Assembly: GCA_965372405.1 (NCBI GenBank)
Contig: CBDVCE010000018.1
Location: 4,640-68,639 of the forward strand
Source of the DNA: Sunxiuqinia sp965372405
GTDB lineage: Bacteria; Bacteroidota; Bacteroidia; Bacteroidales; Prolixibacteraceae
Length of the DNA: 64,000 nt
Direction of reading: 5' to 3'
Positions 42,725-50,628 of this stretch are shown here, one piece after another. Positions within the stretch are counted from its first letter, which is position 1, and each line of letters begins with the position of its first letter. Position numbers and translations under genes: made by a program. Under the pieces are notes generated by a model. The model saw nothing but the letters and a program-made list of their open reading frames with translations. It was not told where the DNA came from and did no database searches.

Positions 42725-43729
42725 ATGGATAATTTCTGGCAAAAGATAGATAACCCAATTATGGCACTTGCACCCATGGAAGATGTAACGGATACATCGT
42801 TCAGGGAATTGGTTGCTAGAAATTCAGAAAAAGGTTGTTTGCATGTTCTTTTCACTGAATTTACTGCAGTTGATGGAATGAACCATCCTGTTGGGCGAAA
42901 GCGAGTTTCTGAAAGATTGATTGTTAGTGAATCGGAAAGAAAAGTACTGAAAGAAAAAGGTATCCGTCTTGTTGCTCAAATATGGGGAAATAAGCCAGAC
43001 ATTTTTCACAAGGTTGCAAAGGATATTACTGAAGAATACGATTTTGATGGCTTGGATATAAATATGGGCTGCCCGGTAAAGAACGTTGTGAAACAGGGAT
43101 CATGCAGCGCATTAATTGATCAAGCTCAATTAGCACAGGAAATTATTCTAGCAACAAAAGAAGCAACTAATTTACCAGTATCGGTAAAAACAAGAACCGG
43201 GATTAGACAGCATGAAACAGAACGCTGGATGGAACAGATTTTATCTACAAAACCAGCTGCAATTACCTTGCATGGGCGAACACAAAAACAACAATCAGAT
43301 GGTCTGGCAAATTGGGATGAAATTGCAAAAGCAGTCAAGATTAAAGATCAAATCAGTCCTGAAATTTCTATTATCGGGAATGGGGATGTCTTCTCTTATT
43401 CACAAGCCACAGACTATTCGCAGAAGTTTGGTGTTAATGGGATAATGATTGGAAGAGGAATTTTTCATACACCCTGGTTTTTTAATAAAGTTGAAGTTGA
43501 AGCGTCGAAGGAAGAAAAATTGAAGCAGTTACTTTTCCATACACAACTGTTTGAGAGTAATTGGGGTGGCATTAAAAACTTCAATATTTTAAAACGATTT
43601 TATAAAATTTACATCAATGATTTTGCTGGAGCAGCAATATTACGTGCGAAAATAATGGGCACCAACAACTACGATGAAGTATATCGCGTTATTGATGCCC
43701 AACTTGCCGAGAATTGCATTGTTGACTAA
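42725..43729 (+). CDS. dus: tRNA-dihydrouridine synthase family protein
   Basis: A 334-residue flavoprotein TIM-barrel enzyme that reduces uridine to dihydrouridine in tRNA. MALAPMEDVTDTSFRELV at the N terminus, DGLDINMGCPVKNVVKQGSCSALI with the catalytic Cys, SVKTRTG, ITLHGRTQKQQ and IIGNGDVFS are the family marks. It abuts trhO directly, so the two are translationally coupled and likely act in the same tRNA-maturation step. Which Dus subgroup it is (A, B or C) cannot be fixed by eye. Its stop codon interlocks with the stop of the convergent NifX-like gene (shared CTAA). Confidence 0.93.
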   Translation: MDNFWQKIDNPIMALAPMEDVTDTSFRELVARNSEKGCLHVLFTEFTAVDGMNHPVGRKRVSERLIVSESERKVLKEKGIRLVAQIWGNKPDIFHKVAKDITEEYDFDGLDINMGCPVKNVVKQGSCSALIDQAQLAQEIILATKEATNLPVSVKTRTGIRQHETERWMEQILSTKPAAITLHGRTQKQQSDGLANWDEIAKAVKIKDQISPEISIIGNGDVFSYSQATDYSQKFGVNGIMIGRGIFHTPWFFNKVEVEASKEEKLKQLLFHTQLFESNWGGIKNFNILKRFYKIYINDFAGAAILRAKIMGTNNYDEVYRVIDAQLAENCIVD

Positions 43730-44082
43730 TGCGAACAGTTATGATGCTCTGTACAAATTTTTAATTTTTTTGAATAATCATTTGATTTCCATTTTTCAAT
43801 TACTTCGTCAACTGTGCCAGAAAATCCAGGAATCACATCAATATGATGGATTTTAAGCTTCTTTATAGCTCCTTCTCCAATTCCACCAGCTAAGAGTAGC
43901 TTAACTCCTTTTTGCTCCAAGTCACCGGCCAAATCAGATTTACATCCACATACATTAGTACTTGCCATTGATTCTTTCTTTTTAATTATTCTCGAATCAT
44001 CAACTTCAATCAATGTAAAAGATTCACAGTGACCAAAATGGTTATCAAGTTGATTGTTTTGTGTTGGTATTGCGATAATCAT
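43726..44082 (-). CDS. NifX/NifB-type dinitrogenase iron-molybdenum cofactor-binding domain protein
   Basis: A 118-residue stand-alone domain. MIIAIPTQNNQLDNHFGHCESFTLIEVD and the central LLAGGIGEGAIKKLKIHHIDVIPGFSGTVDEVIEKW are typical of the NifX/NafY/MTH1175-like family, which binds iron-sulfur or metal-sulfur clusters. Extra Cys/His are at VCGCKSD and the tail CTEHHNCSH. Such small proteins are common in anaerobes without nitrogenase; the role here is unknown. No other nif gene is present. The gene is convergent with dus, with overlapping stop codons and no terminator between. Confidence 0.9.
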   Translation of the reverse strand: MIIAIPTQNNQLDNHFGHCESFTLIEVDDSRIIKKKESMASTNVCGCKSDLAGDLEQKGVKLLLAGGIGEGAIKKLKIHHIDVIPGFSGTVDEVIEKWKSNDYSKKLKICTEHHNCSH

Positions 44083-44172
44083 TCCTAATATTTTAAATTT
44101 TTACTTACTTTGTGAAATTAACTATAGTGCAAATATATAAAACATATGCTCTCTTACGAAATTTAAATTGTA

Positions 44173-44721
44173 ATGAAAATCAGAAAATTACTTCGCATAC
44201 TTCATCGAGATTTTGGATATTTTATTACTGGTATGGTTTTAATCTATTCAATATCAGGTATAGCATTAAATCACCATAAAGATTGGAACCCGCATCATAC
44301 CGTAGTTCAAGAATCACAAGAGATTGAAAAGGCTAGAAGATCATTTAATCAACAGGAGGTAAAAAGCATACTTGAAAAGTTTGATCATGTTCCAGTTTAT
44401 AAAAAACACTTTATTGCTAATAATGGTATGCTCAAGGTATTTGTCGAGAATGGAATGGTCATGTATAATCCAGAATCTGGTTTTGTTGAGATGGAGTTGC
44501 TAATTAAACGTCCGGTCTTTTATCAGATCAATAAATTACATCTTGCAGGGACCCGAAAATTATGGGTTTGGGTTGCTGATGCAATGAGTGTCATCTTAAT
44601 TTTTGTAACAATTTCCGGATTACTCATATTAAAAGGAAAAAAAGGAATTACTGGACGAGGCCTTTGGTTAACTCTATTAGGCTTTCTAATCCCAGGAGTA
44701 TTTTTAGTATTTTACGTCTGA
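44173..44721 (+). CDS. PepSY-associated TM domain protein
   Basis: A 182-residue inner-membrane protein. An N-terminal MKIRKLLRILHRDFGYFITGMVLIYSISGIALNHHKDWNPHH block with its double His, and a second region VFYQINKLHLAGTRKLWVWVADAMSVILIFVTISGLLILKGKKGI, are typical of the PepSY-associated/PiuB-type membrane family. The end is a third hydrophobic segment (LLGFLIPGVFLVFYV). These proteins often act with iron- or siderophore-related reductases. The lipoprotein gene follows after 19 bp. Confidence 0.88.
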   Translation: MKIRKLLRILHRDFGYFITGMVLIYSISGIALNHHKDWNPHHTVVQESQEIEKARRSFNQQEVKSILEKFDHVPVYKKHFIANNGMLKVFVENGMVMYNPESGFVEMELLIKRPVFYQINKLHLAGTRKLWVWVADAMSVILIFVTISGLLILKGKKGITGRGLWLTLLGFLIPGVFLVFYV

Positions 44722-44740
44722 AAAACTTATAACGATTAAA

Positions 44741-45259
44741 ATGAAAAAACTAATTTATTTACTAGCACTTGTTGCTTGCTTTGCTGCCTGTAATAATTCA
44801 ACAAAACAAAAAGCTGTTCAGCAAGATTCCGTAGTATTAACTGTCGATCAGATTCAAGAAAAAGGGGATGACCTTGTTGGCAAGACAGTCGTTATCATAG
44901 GAACAGTTTCTCATGTATGTAAGCATAGTGGCAAAAGATGTTTCTTAATGGGAAGCAATGAAGATATTACAATTAAAGTTGAAGCTGGAAATCGAATAGG
45001 CTCATTTTCACAAGAACAGATGGGAAGCGATCTGAAAATTAGTGGAATATTACAGGAAATCCGGATTGATGAGAATTATGTTGCTGAAATGGAAGCTGAG
45101 GTTGAAGAAGAAGGTCATGCTCATGAAGCAAATGCCGGTGACCAGTGCACTGATGAGTTGCATAAGATTGCAGAGCTTCGCAAGGAGATTGCTGCCAGCA
45201 AAAAAGGATATCTTTCCATTTTTTATATGGATGGCGAAAAGATTATTAAAACGAATTAA
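44741..45259 (+). CDS. Lipoprotein with OB-fold-like domain
   Basis: A 172-residue protein with a signal peptide and lipobox-like FAAC (Cys17). The mature part has GKTVVIIGTVSHVCKHSGKRCFLM, with His and two Cys spaced like a metal site, then DITIKVEAGNRIGSFSQEQMGSDLKISGIL, which suggests an OB fold. An acidic His-rich stretch (EEEGHAHEANAGDQC) follows. I do not recognise a named family. It probably forms a two-gene operon with the PepSY-type membrane protein, and a role in metal or redox handling in the envelope is only an inference. Confidence 0.75.
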   Translation: MKKLIYLLALVACFAACNNSTKQKAVQQDSVVLTVDQIQEKGDDLVGKTVVIIGTVSHVCKHSGKRCFLMGSNEDITIKVEAGNRIGSFSQEQMGSDLKISGILQEIRIDENYVAEMEAEVEEEGHAHEANAGDQCTDELHKIAELRKEIAASKKGYLSIFYMDGEKIIKTN

Positions 45260-45261
45260 TG

Positions 45262-45288
45262 AAAAGCTGCTTCGGCAGCTTTTTTATT
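45262..45288. terminator. UUCG-loop terminator between lipoprotein gene and msrB
   Basis: AAAAGCTGC and GCAGCTTTT form a perfect 9-bp stem closed by a TTCG tetraloop, with T-run after it. It ends the rightward operon and can also serve the convergent msrB gene, whose stop codon overlaps its edge. Confidence 0.9.
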
Positions 45289-45727
45289 TTCCCTCGGGTT
45301 TAAAATTTAATGAAACTGAATTCACACAATGTCGAGTATTCTTGTCAGTATATCCTTCACCTTTAAATACATGTCCTAAATGCCCACCACAATTTGAACA
45401 TGTAATTTCAGTTCTTCGGCCATCTGCATCAACTGTTTTTTTTACAGCTCCCTCAATTTCATCATCAAAACTAGGCCATCCACAAGCCGAATCAAATTTA
45501 TCATCAGACTCATATAGTGGTGCATTACATTTTTTGCAGGTATAAGTTCCATCCTCCTTGTGTTTGTTAAATTTACCCGTAAATGGTGGTTCTGTACCTT
45601 TATCTAGAATGACATACTTTTCAAATGAATTCAACTGATTGTAATTCATATTCCTTTTTTCTTTTTTGTCCTGACCGAATACTCCAATAGTCAATCCCAA
45701 CAGGACTATTATAATTAATTGCTTCAT
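45284..45727 (-). CDS. msrB: Exported methionine-R-sulfoxide reductase
   Basis: A 147-residue MsrB with an N-terminal signal peptide (IIIVLLGLTIGVFGQ). The domain starts near NSFEKYVILDKGTEPPFTGKF. Zinc Cys pairs are in YTCKKCNAPL and ITCSNCGGHLG, with GWPSFDDE between, and the catalytic Cys is in RHCVNSVSLNF. It reduces methionine-R-sulfoxide in proteins and would act in the periplasm. No msrA is fused to it or next to it. It is convergent with the OB-fold-like lipoprotein gene. Confidence 0.95.
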   Translation of the reverse strand: MKQLIIIVLLGLTIGVFGQDKKEKRNMNYNQLNSFEKYVILDKGTEPPFTGKFNKHKEDGTYTCKKCNAPLYESDDKFDSACGWPSFDDEIEGAVKKTVDADGRRTEITCSNCGGHLGHVFKGEGYTDKNTRHCVNSVSLNFKPEGK

Positions 45728-45839
45728 CTTTTTTCTTTTTAAGACAAAGAACGAGGCAGGAAGTTTGAAAACAAATGTTAAAAATTATCACGAAAAGATC
45801 ACAAAACAAGAAAAAATACTGATGATCTTTAATCAAGGA

Positions 45840-46961
45840 TCAACGTTTTTTGATGCCAATTCCAGGAAGGTCATTTAAAGTTACCTTGCCATCAATAATT
45901 TTCACACCTTCAAAAACATCATTCTTAATAAGTAAATTTCCATCAAGATCAGCCCATTCTGCCAATGGTGCAAGCTGAGCTGCTGCAGAAACGGCACAGG
46001 AAGTCTCAGTCATGCAGCCAATCATAACTTTCATCTCCAGTGATTTGGCAAGTGTGATCATCTTATAAGCTTCACGCATGCCGGTACATTTCATCAGTTT
46101 TATATTGATACCAGAATACACCTGATGAGCCTTTAATACATCTGGTAATCGCTGAAGCGCTTCATCTGCTATTGTTGGTAGCGGACTATGCTGAGTAAGC
46201 CAGGACATTCCGTCAGGATCTGTTTTCGACATTGGCTGTTCAACAAATACTACACCTTGCTCTTTTAACCAATAAATCATTTCAAGAGCATGTTGCTTAT
46301 CTTTCCACCCCTGGTTAACATCAACACATAAAGGTACATTCGAAACAGAACGAATAGTTTCAATCATTTCTTTATCATTCCCTGCACCCAATTTTATCTT
46401 AAGAATTTTGAATTGTGCTGCTTCCTTAACCTTTTGCCTAACCACGTCTGGTTTGTCAATGCCAATAGTAAATGAAGTATCTGGAGTATCCTCCTGACTC
46501 AATCCCCATATTTTATGCCAGGGTTTATTTAATAACTTTCCAACCAAATCATGCAATGCAATATCAATAGATGCTTTTGCTGCATGATTACCGTTATCAA
46601 TTTCATCAACATAGTTAAGAATTTCATCCATTCGAAAAGGATCAGAAAACTGTTCTAGATCTATTTTGGAGTAGAAGTCCGCAGCAGTTTGCTGGTTTTC
46701 ACCTAAATAAGGTGGCATTGAAGCTTCTCCAAAACCGATAATACCATCAAATTCCAATTCAATAAGCATTACCGGAGTGGTTTTTCTTGAACTGTTCGCT
46801 AAGGTGAAAACATGTTTTAAGTCAAGATTGTAAGGTCGATAGCGAAAACTTAGAGTTTTAGACTTGTCCGAGCCAATATGTGGTATGGCTATTTTATAAA
46901 TCATACTTGTTGCAGTAATTGCTACTGCTTTCTTAATAAATTGTCTGCGATTTTTTTTCAT
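45840..46961 (-). CDS. Dipeptide epimerase (L-Ala-D/L-Glu type), exported
   Basis: A 373-residue enolase-superfamily enzyme. A twin-arginine-like start (MKKNRRQFIKKAVAI) suggests Tat export. The domain has the capping segment RKTTPVMLIELEFDGIIGFGEAS, the first catalytic Lys in KILKIKLGAG, the metal ligands in CVDVNQGW, VEQPMS and IADEAL, and the second Lys in NIKLMKCTGM. These match L-Ala-D/L-Glu epimerases such as YcjG/YkfB. It is followed after 46 bp by an NlpC/P60 gene in the reverse order of transcription flow, so the pair resembles the ykf murein-peptide recycling set. Confidence 0.9.
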   Translation of the reverse strand: MKKNRRQFIKKAVAITATSMIYKIAIPHIGSDKSKTLSFRYRPYNLDLKHVFTLANSSRKTTPVMLIELEFDGIIGFGEASMPPYLGENQQTAADFYSKIDLEQFSDPFRMDEILNYVDEIDNGNHAAKASIDIALHDLVGKLLNKPWHKIWGLSQEDTPDTSFTIGIDKPDVVRQKVKEAAQFKILKIKLGAGNDKEMIETIRSVSNVPLCVDVNQGWKDKQHALEMIYWLKEQGVVFVEQPMSKTDPDGMSWLTQHSPLPTIADEALQRLPDVLKAHQVYSGINIKLMKCTGMREAYKMITLAKSLEMKVMIGCMTETSCAVSAAAQLAPLAEWADLDGNLLIKNDVFEGVKIIDGKVTLNDLPGIGIKKR

Positions 46962-47007
46962 ATACTAGCCTTACAAAAATCAATTACTTCAATTTTATTC
47001 TAAAGAA

Positions 47008-48180
47008 TTAATAATACCATAGATGATCTTTTATTGATTGAATTCCCTCTGTATCTATGCTTCCAGAAATCCGACGGACATGCAATAAGGTATTTTCCCG
47101 CTCTTTACTGTAGTTTTCAGCATTAGGGTTGAAACTATTGATTTTAACCATACCCGATGCATGAATAAACTCTTTATTACCGATGTACATACCAACATGA
47201 GTCACTCTTTCGTGCTTAGTATCATTTGCAGAAAAGCCAAAAAAGAGCAAATCGCCTGCAAGAAGATTTGAATAATTTTTATCAATAGTTACAATTTCTC
47301 CATGTCGAACCTGAAGAGACGCATCGCGGGCAAGAATAATGCCTTGCGACCAATGAAGCGTTTTTATAAAACCACTACAATCAAACGCAGCAGGGGAGGT
47401 GCCGCCCCACAAATAAGAACGTCCTATATAGATTTTTCCAAGTTCAATCATTTGGAGAGGACTAATTTTATCTCCTTGTGCCCATTCCTGAAATGGGATA
47501 ATGCTCTCTTCTGCAATATATCCTGTTTTCCCAGATGGGAGCTGAATCTTATAAAAGCTTGTTGCCTCATCCTTTTGAACCAATAAACTTCCTCGATATA
47601 ACGAGGATAAGATCGTTGAATTTATATCTGGGTGAGAAAATACAGGGGTTGAGTCAATTTTCACCAATAACCGTTTCGATTTTTTCCAACTGTCAAATTC
47701 GTCATTGTTCATGAATTGGATTGAAGAACTTACCAGCCACGAAATATATCTGTCAGGTGTTTGCACTAAACTCCAGTTTCCACTGTGTTTTAGAACTCTT
47801 ACCGGAGTTCCTGCTAATGCCTGTGATACTAATTCTGAACTGTAGGTAGGTTTGCTTCGCAAATTAGAAACAGGTAAAATTGTTAATCCCCAATTGTTAC
47901 TATCAGTATTAGGCAGAATAATAATGCTATCAATTATTTCATCTGTTTGAATTTGTTCTAATAACTGTTTTTTTGCTTCAGCCATCGAAGTTTCCCCAAC
48001 TAAAATCACTTTTCCATTTTGATGGTTAACCTTGACTTCAAAATGAGCCTCCCGTTTATCGGGTGCAAATTTCTTTTCAATTTCAAGTATTGTCTTTTCT
48101 ATTGTTTCTACCTTATTCTGAATGCAGCCCATCAAGCCTACAACAACAAGTAAAAAACTGATTGAACTAATTTTATTCAT
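47008..48180 (-). CDS. NlpC/P60 lipoprotein with bacterial SH3-like domains
   Basis: A 390-residue protein with signal peptide and lipobox-like LMGC (Cys19). The middle has two SH3b-like regions (VSNLRSKPTYSSELVSQALAGTPVRVL and VFSHPDINSTILSSLYRGSLLV). The C-terminal NlpC/P60 domain has the catalytic Cys in AAFDCSGFIKTLHW, the His in HVGMYIGNKEFIHAS and a later polar residue. It resembles YkfC-type gamma-D-glutamyl-L-diamino-acid endopeptidases, which split murein peptides. It is transcribed first and the dipeptide epimerase gene follows; together they would release and epimerise the L-Ala-D-Glu dipeptide. Confidence 0.93.
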   Translation of the reverse strand: MNKISSISFLLVVVGLMGCIQNKVETIEKTILEIEKKFAPDKREAHFEVKVNHQNGKVILVGETSMAEAKKQLLEQIQTDEIIDSIIILPNTDSNNWGLTILPVSNLRSKPTYSSELVSQALAGTPVRVLKHSGNWSLVQTPDRYISWLVSSSIQFMNNDEFDSWKKSKRLLVKIDSTPVFSHPDINSTILSSLYRGSLLVQKDEATSFYKIQLPSGKTGYIAEESIIPFQEWAQGDKISPLQMIELGKIYIGRSYLWGGTSPAAFDCSGFIKTLHWSQGIILARDASLQVRHGEIVTIDKNYSNLLAGDLLFFGFSANDTKHERVTHVGMYIGNKEFIHASGMVKINSFNPNAENYSKERENTLLHVRRISGSIDTEGIQSIKDHLWYY

Positions 48181-48239
48181 CCTTTTGCCTAAATGGATTA
48201 TCTATTTATTTCTACTAAAAATCCCCTAAATAAAAATAG

Positions 48240-48247
48240 TACTTTTG
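48240..48247 (+). promoter_or_regulatory. -7 promoter element for the TruC-like gene
   Basis: TACTTTTG fits TAnnTTTG and lies 18 bp before the ATG at 48266. It excludes a TTG start at 48245. Confidence 0.6.
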
Positions 48248-48265
48248 CCTCAATATAAAAATGAC

Positions 48266-49009
48266 ATGGACTCTATTCAAATTTCAATTATATACGAGGA
48301 CAACGATATTGTGGTTGTCGACAAGCCTGAAGGTTTGCCCGTTCACAAGAATGATTTTATGCAACATGACGCTGACTACCTCACTAAAAATCTTGGCAAA
48401 CAATTGGGAAAAGGGATTTTTAATGTGCACCGTCTGGATGCAAAAACATCGGGAGTTATGGTTTTGGCATTATCATCTGAAGTGGCAAATTTATTAACCA
48501 AGCAATTTGAGAATAAGGAAGTAGATAAAGAATACACAACCATTGTTTTAGGCGATTTGCCAGAGGCAGGTACGATAGATCGAAAAGTCACTGTAAAAAA
48601 GAAAACCCGCTTTAAAAAGCCCGCGGAAACTAATTATACAAGAGAAAAGGTAGTAACAAGCAATATATCATACAAAGAACGTGAAAATGTCAATCTAAAC
48701 CTGGTTAAGGTTTTTCCCAAAACAGGTCGTTGGCATCAAATCAGGCAACATTTTGCTGGAATCAGAAATGATATTGTTGGAGATTCGCATCACGGTGATT
48801 TTACATTCAACAAAATAATTACCGAGCGTTTTGGAATTAGGCGATTATTTCTACACGCATCAGTAATTGCTTTTAAACACCCGGTTACAGGTAATAATCT
48901 TAGGTTTGAAAGTGAATTGCCAGCAATCTTCACAGAACTATTAAACGTAGTTCAATCAGATGGGCAAAAGGAAAAGGAATCCGAAGAAATGACAAACGGA
49001 ACCTCCTAA
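48266..49009 (+). CDS. truC: RluA-family pseudouridine synthase, TruC-like
   Basis: A 247-residue pseudouridine synthase. The catalytic Asp is in NVHRLDAKTSGVMVLAL. VVVDKPEGLPVHKN precedes it, and GRWHQIRQHFAG and GDSHHGDFTFNKIITERFGIRRLFLHAS follow. The last segment and the small size match TruC (tRNA U65) better than the rRNA RluA/C/D enzymes, and no S4 domain is present. The start follows a -7 box. Its last 54 bp overlap the 3' end of the convergent trhA gene, and the tail beyond LLNVVQSDGQ may be a simple extension. Confidence 0.87.
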   Translation: MDSIQISIIYEDNDIVVVDKPEGLPVHKNDFMQHDADYLTKNLGKQLGKGIFNVHRLDAKTSGVMVLALSSEVANLLTKQFENKEVDKEYTTIVLGDLPEAGTIDRKVTVKKKTRFKKPAETNYTREKVVTSNISYKERENVNLNLVKVFPKTGRWHQIRQHFAGIRNDIVGDSHHGDFTFNKIITERFGIRRLFLHASVIAFKHPVTGNNLRFESELPAIFTELLNVVQSDGQKEKESEEMTNGTS

Positions 49010-49597
49010 AATAAAAAGATGAAATACCAGATGAAAAAATGGGACTTTTTTTATAACAAAAAAGACTACTCCACCGGAATAGCTTAAAGCTCCAGCCAGA
49101 AAAAACCACAATGACGTTTCGGGTACATTTTTGATTACCGGAACAATTGCAATAATTACCAACCATCCCATGGCAACATAAAGAATGGTTGAAAGCTTAC
49201 TGAAGCGTGTAGAATAAAACCAAACTTTAAAAACTACGCCAGCAATTGCAAGTGCCCAAATTAATCCAAAAATAGTCCAGCCAACCCAGCCTCGAAGTGA
49301 AATAAGAGAAAGGGGAGTGTATGAACCAGCAATCAAAATGTATATAGCTGAATGATCAAACTTATTGAGCATGTATTTTAAGCGTGGTCTTTTTGCTCCG
49401 TGAAAGAGGGTAGAGGCCAGATACAAGGTAATCATACTTACCCCAAAAACAGAGAAACTTACAATATGCCAGGCATCACCATAAAGAGCTCCGAAAACTA
49501 CAAGTAAACTTATCCCGGCAACAGCCAATACAATACCTACTGCGTGAGATATACTGTTTGCAATTTCTTCTGCTTTTATGAGTTTCTGTTTTTTCAA
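48956..49597 (-). CDS. trhA: Hemolysin III-family membrane protein TrhA
   Basis: A 213-residue seven-TM protein of the PAQR/hemolysin III group. The N-terminal EEIANSISHAVGIVLAVAG, STLFHGAKRPRLKYMLNKFDHSAIYILIAGSYTPL with its His and Asp, and the late FHLVFHLFILGGSVCHFFG carry the conserved metal-binding-like residues. It is an inner-membrane protein, linked in E. coli to membrane lipid balance. The only good start in the frame is TTG at 49597; a stop codon lies four codons upstream and no ATG occurs near. Its 3' end overlaps the TruC-like gene by 54 bp. Confidence 0.93.
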   Translation of the reverse strand: MKKQKLIKAEEIANSISHAVGIVLAVAGISLLVVFGALYGDAWHIVSFSVFGVSMITLYLASTLFHGAKRPRLKYMLNKFDHSAIYILIAGSYTPLSLISLRGWVGWTIFGLIWALAIAGVVFKVWFYSTRFSKLSTILYVAMGWLVIIAIVPVIKNVPETSLWFFLAGALSYSGGVVFFVIKKVPFFHLVFHLFILGGSVCHFFGFLFLLPI

Positions 49598-49686
49598 TTT
49601 TTTAATTTAAGTACACCGAAGATAAGCAGATTCATTTCAAAATATTATTGAATCGTAATTTTAGTAAAAATGAATTAATAATAACT

Positions 49687-50532
49687 TTAATCATTAATGG
49701 TTGGCACACCACTCAAAAATCCCAATTTAGTAAGGAACTTATCCGTTTCAAAAATGGTTTCTTTATAAATATTGATGTTTTTAAAATTGAAAAATCCGTG
49801 CTGTTGGCCTTCATAAATAAATAGTTCGCATGTGCTTTTAACTTTTTCCATTACTGTTTTGTAGTACTTAACTGTTTCTACAGGGATTAATTTATCGGCA
49901 CTACCCAGAAAAAGAATAGTTGGTGGAGCTCCTTTACGAATATTATGAAGAGGGGAAAAACACATAAATTTCTCGGCAATTCTTTCGTAACCATAGCCTC
50001 CCGGTCCATTATCAATAACTGGGTTAAATAATACCAACGCATTGGGTTTGCAGCTTATAGAAATGTCATCAGTACTTTCATTGTATTTTTCAATTAATGC
50101 TGTTGCCGCTGCCAAATGGCCTCCTGCAGAACCTCCCGATGCTACAATTCGATTCGTGTCAACACGAAAGGTCTTAGCATTCTTCCGAATAAAACGAATA
50201 GCTGATTTGGCATCCTTTAACGATTCAAAAGGAGTAGTTTGTTGCCGTGATTTTACCCGATAGTCAACAAGAAAACAAATCATTCCTCGTTTTGAGAAAT
50301 ATTTTGCGTGTTCCTTAAATTGCCAAACAGTACCACCATTCCATCCTCCGCCAAAATAGAATACAATAGCTGGGTAGCTTTTACTTTCTTCCATTTCTTC
50401 CGGATAGATAACTTGCATTTTGAGCTCAGTAGTGTCAACCTGTTTATAGCTTACCTCCTTAAAATCCTGAGCATTGACGATTGATCCAAGCAAAATAAAA
50501 AATAGAGTGGCAAATAAGATTTTCTCTTTCAT
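49687..50532 (-). CDS. Exported alpha/beta hydrolase (esterase-like)
   Basis: A 281-residue protein with a signal peptide (LLGSIVNAQD). The oxyanion region is YFGGGWNGG, the nucleophile elbow is ASGGSAGGHLAAATA, the acid is probably Asp in FLGSADKLIPVE and the His is in GQQHGFFNF. The order fits the BD-FAE/carboxylesterase group that includes acetyl-xylan esterases and lipases, acting in the periplasm or outside. The substrate is unknown. It sits alone between trhA and the DEAD-box-like gene. Confidence 0.9.
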   Translation of the reverse strand: MKEKILFATLFFILLGSIVNAQDFKEVSYKQVDTTELKMQVIYPEEMEESKSYPAIVFYFGGGWNGGTVWQFKEHAKYFSKRGMICFLVDYRVKSRQQTTPFESLKDAKSAIRFIRKNAKTFRVDTNRIVASGGSAGGHLAAATALIEKYNESTDDISISCKPNALVLFNPVIDNGPGGYGYERIAEKFMCFSPLHNIRKGAPPTILFLGSADKLIPVETVKYYKTVMEKVKSTCELFIYEGQQHGFFNFKNINIYKETIFETDKFLTKLGFLSGVPTIND

Positions 50533-50628
50533 CAGATAATGTTGCTTATTGGTTTAAGCTCTGAAAGTAGCGATTCTTCCTTTTGCTGCCAAATCGTATA
50601 AATGAAGATTATGGAGTGTAAGGAATAG

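Noticed and set aside
43726..44082. Evidence for nitrogen fixation
   Set aside because: The NifX-like domain is common in organisms without nitrogenase and no nifHDK genes are in the window.
45042..45545. 167-codon plus-strand frame across the lipoprotein end and msrB
   Set aside because: It runs out of frame through the lipoprotein gene and antisense to msrB, crossing a strong terminator.
48245..48265. TTG start of the TruC-like gene
   Set aside because: It lies in the -7 box TACTTTTG; the ATG at 48266 fits.
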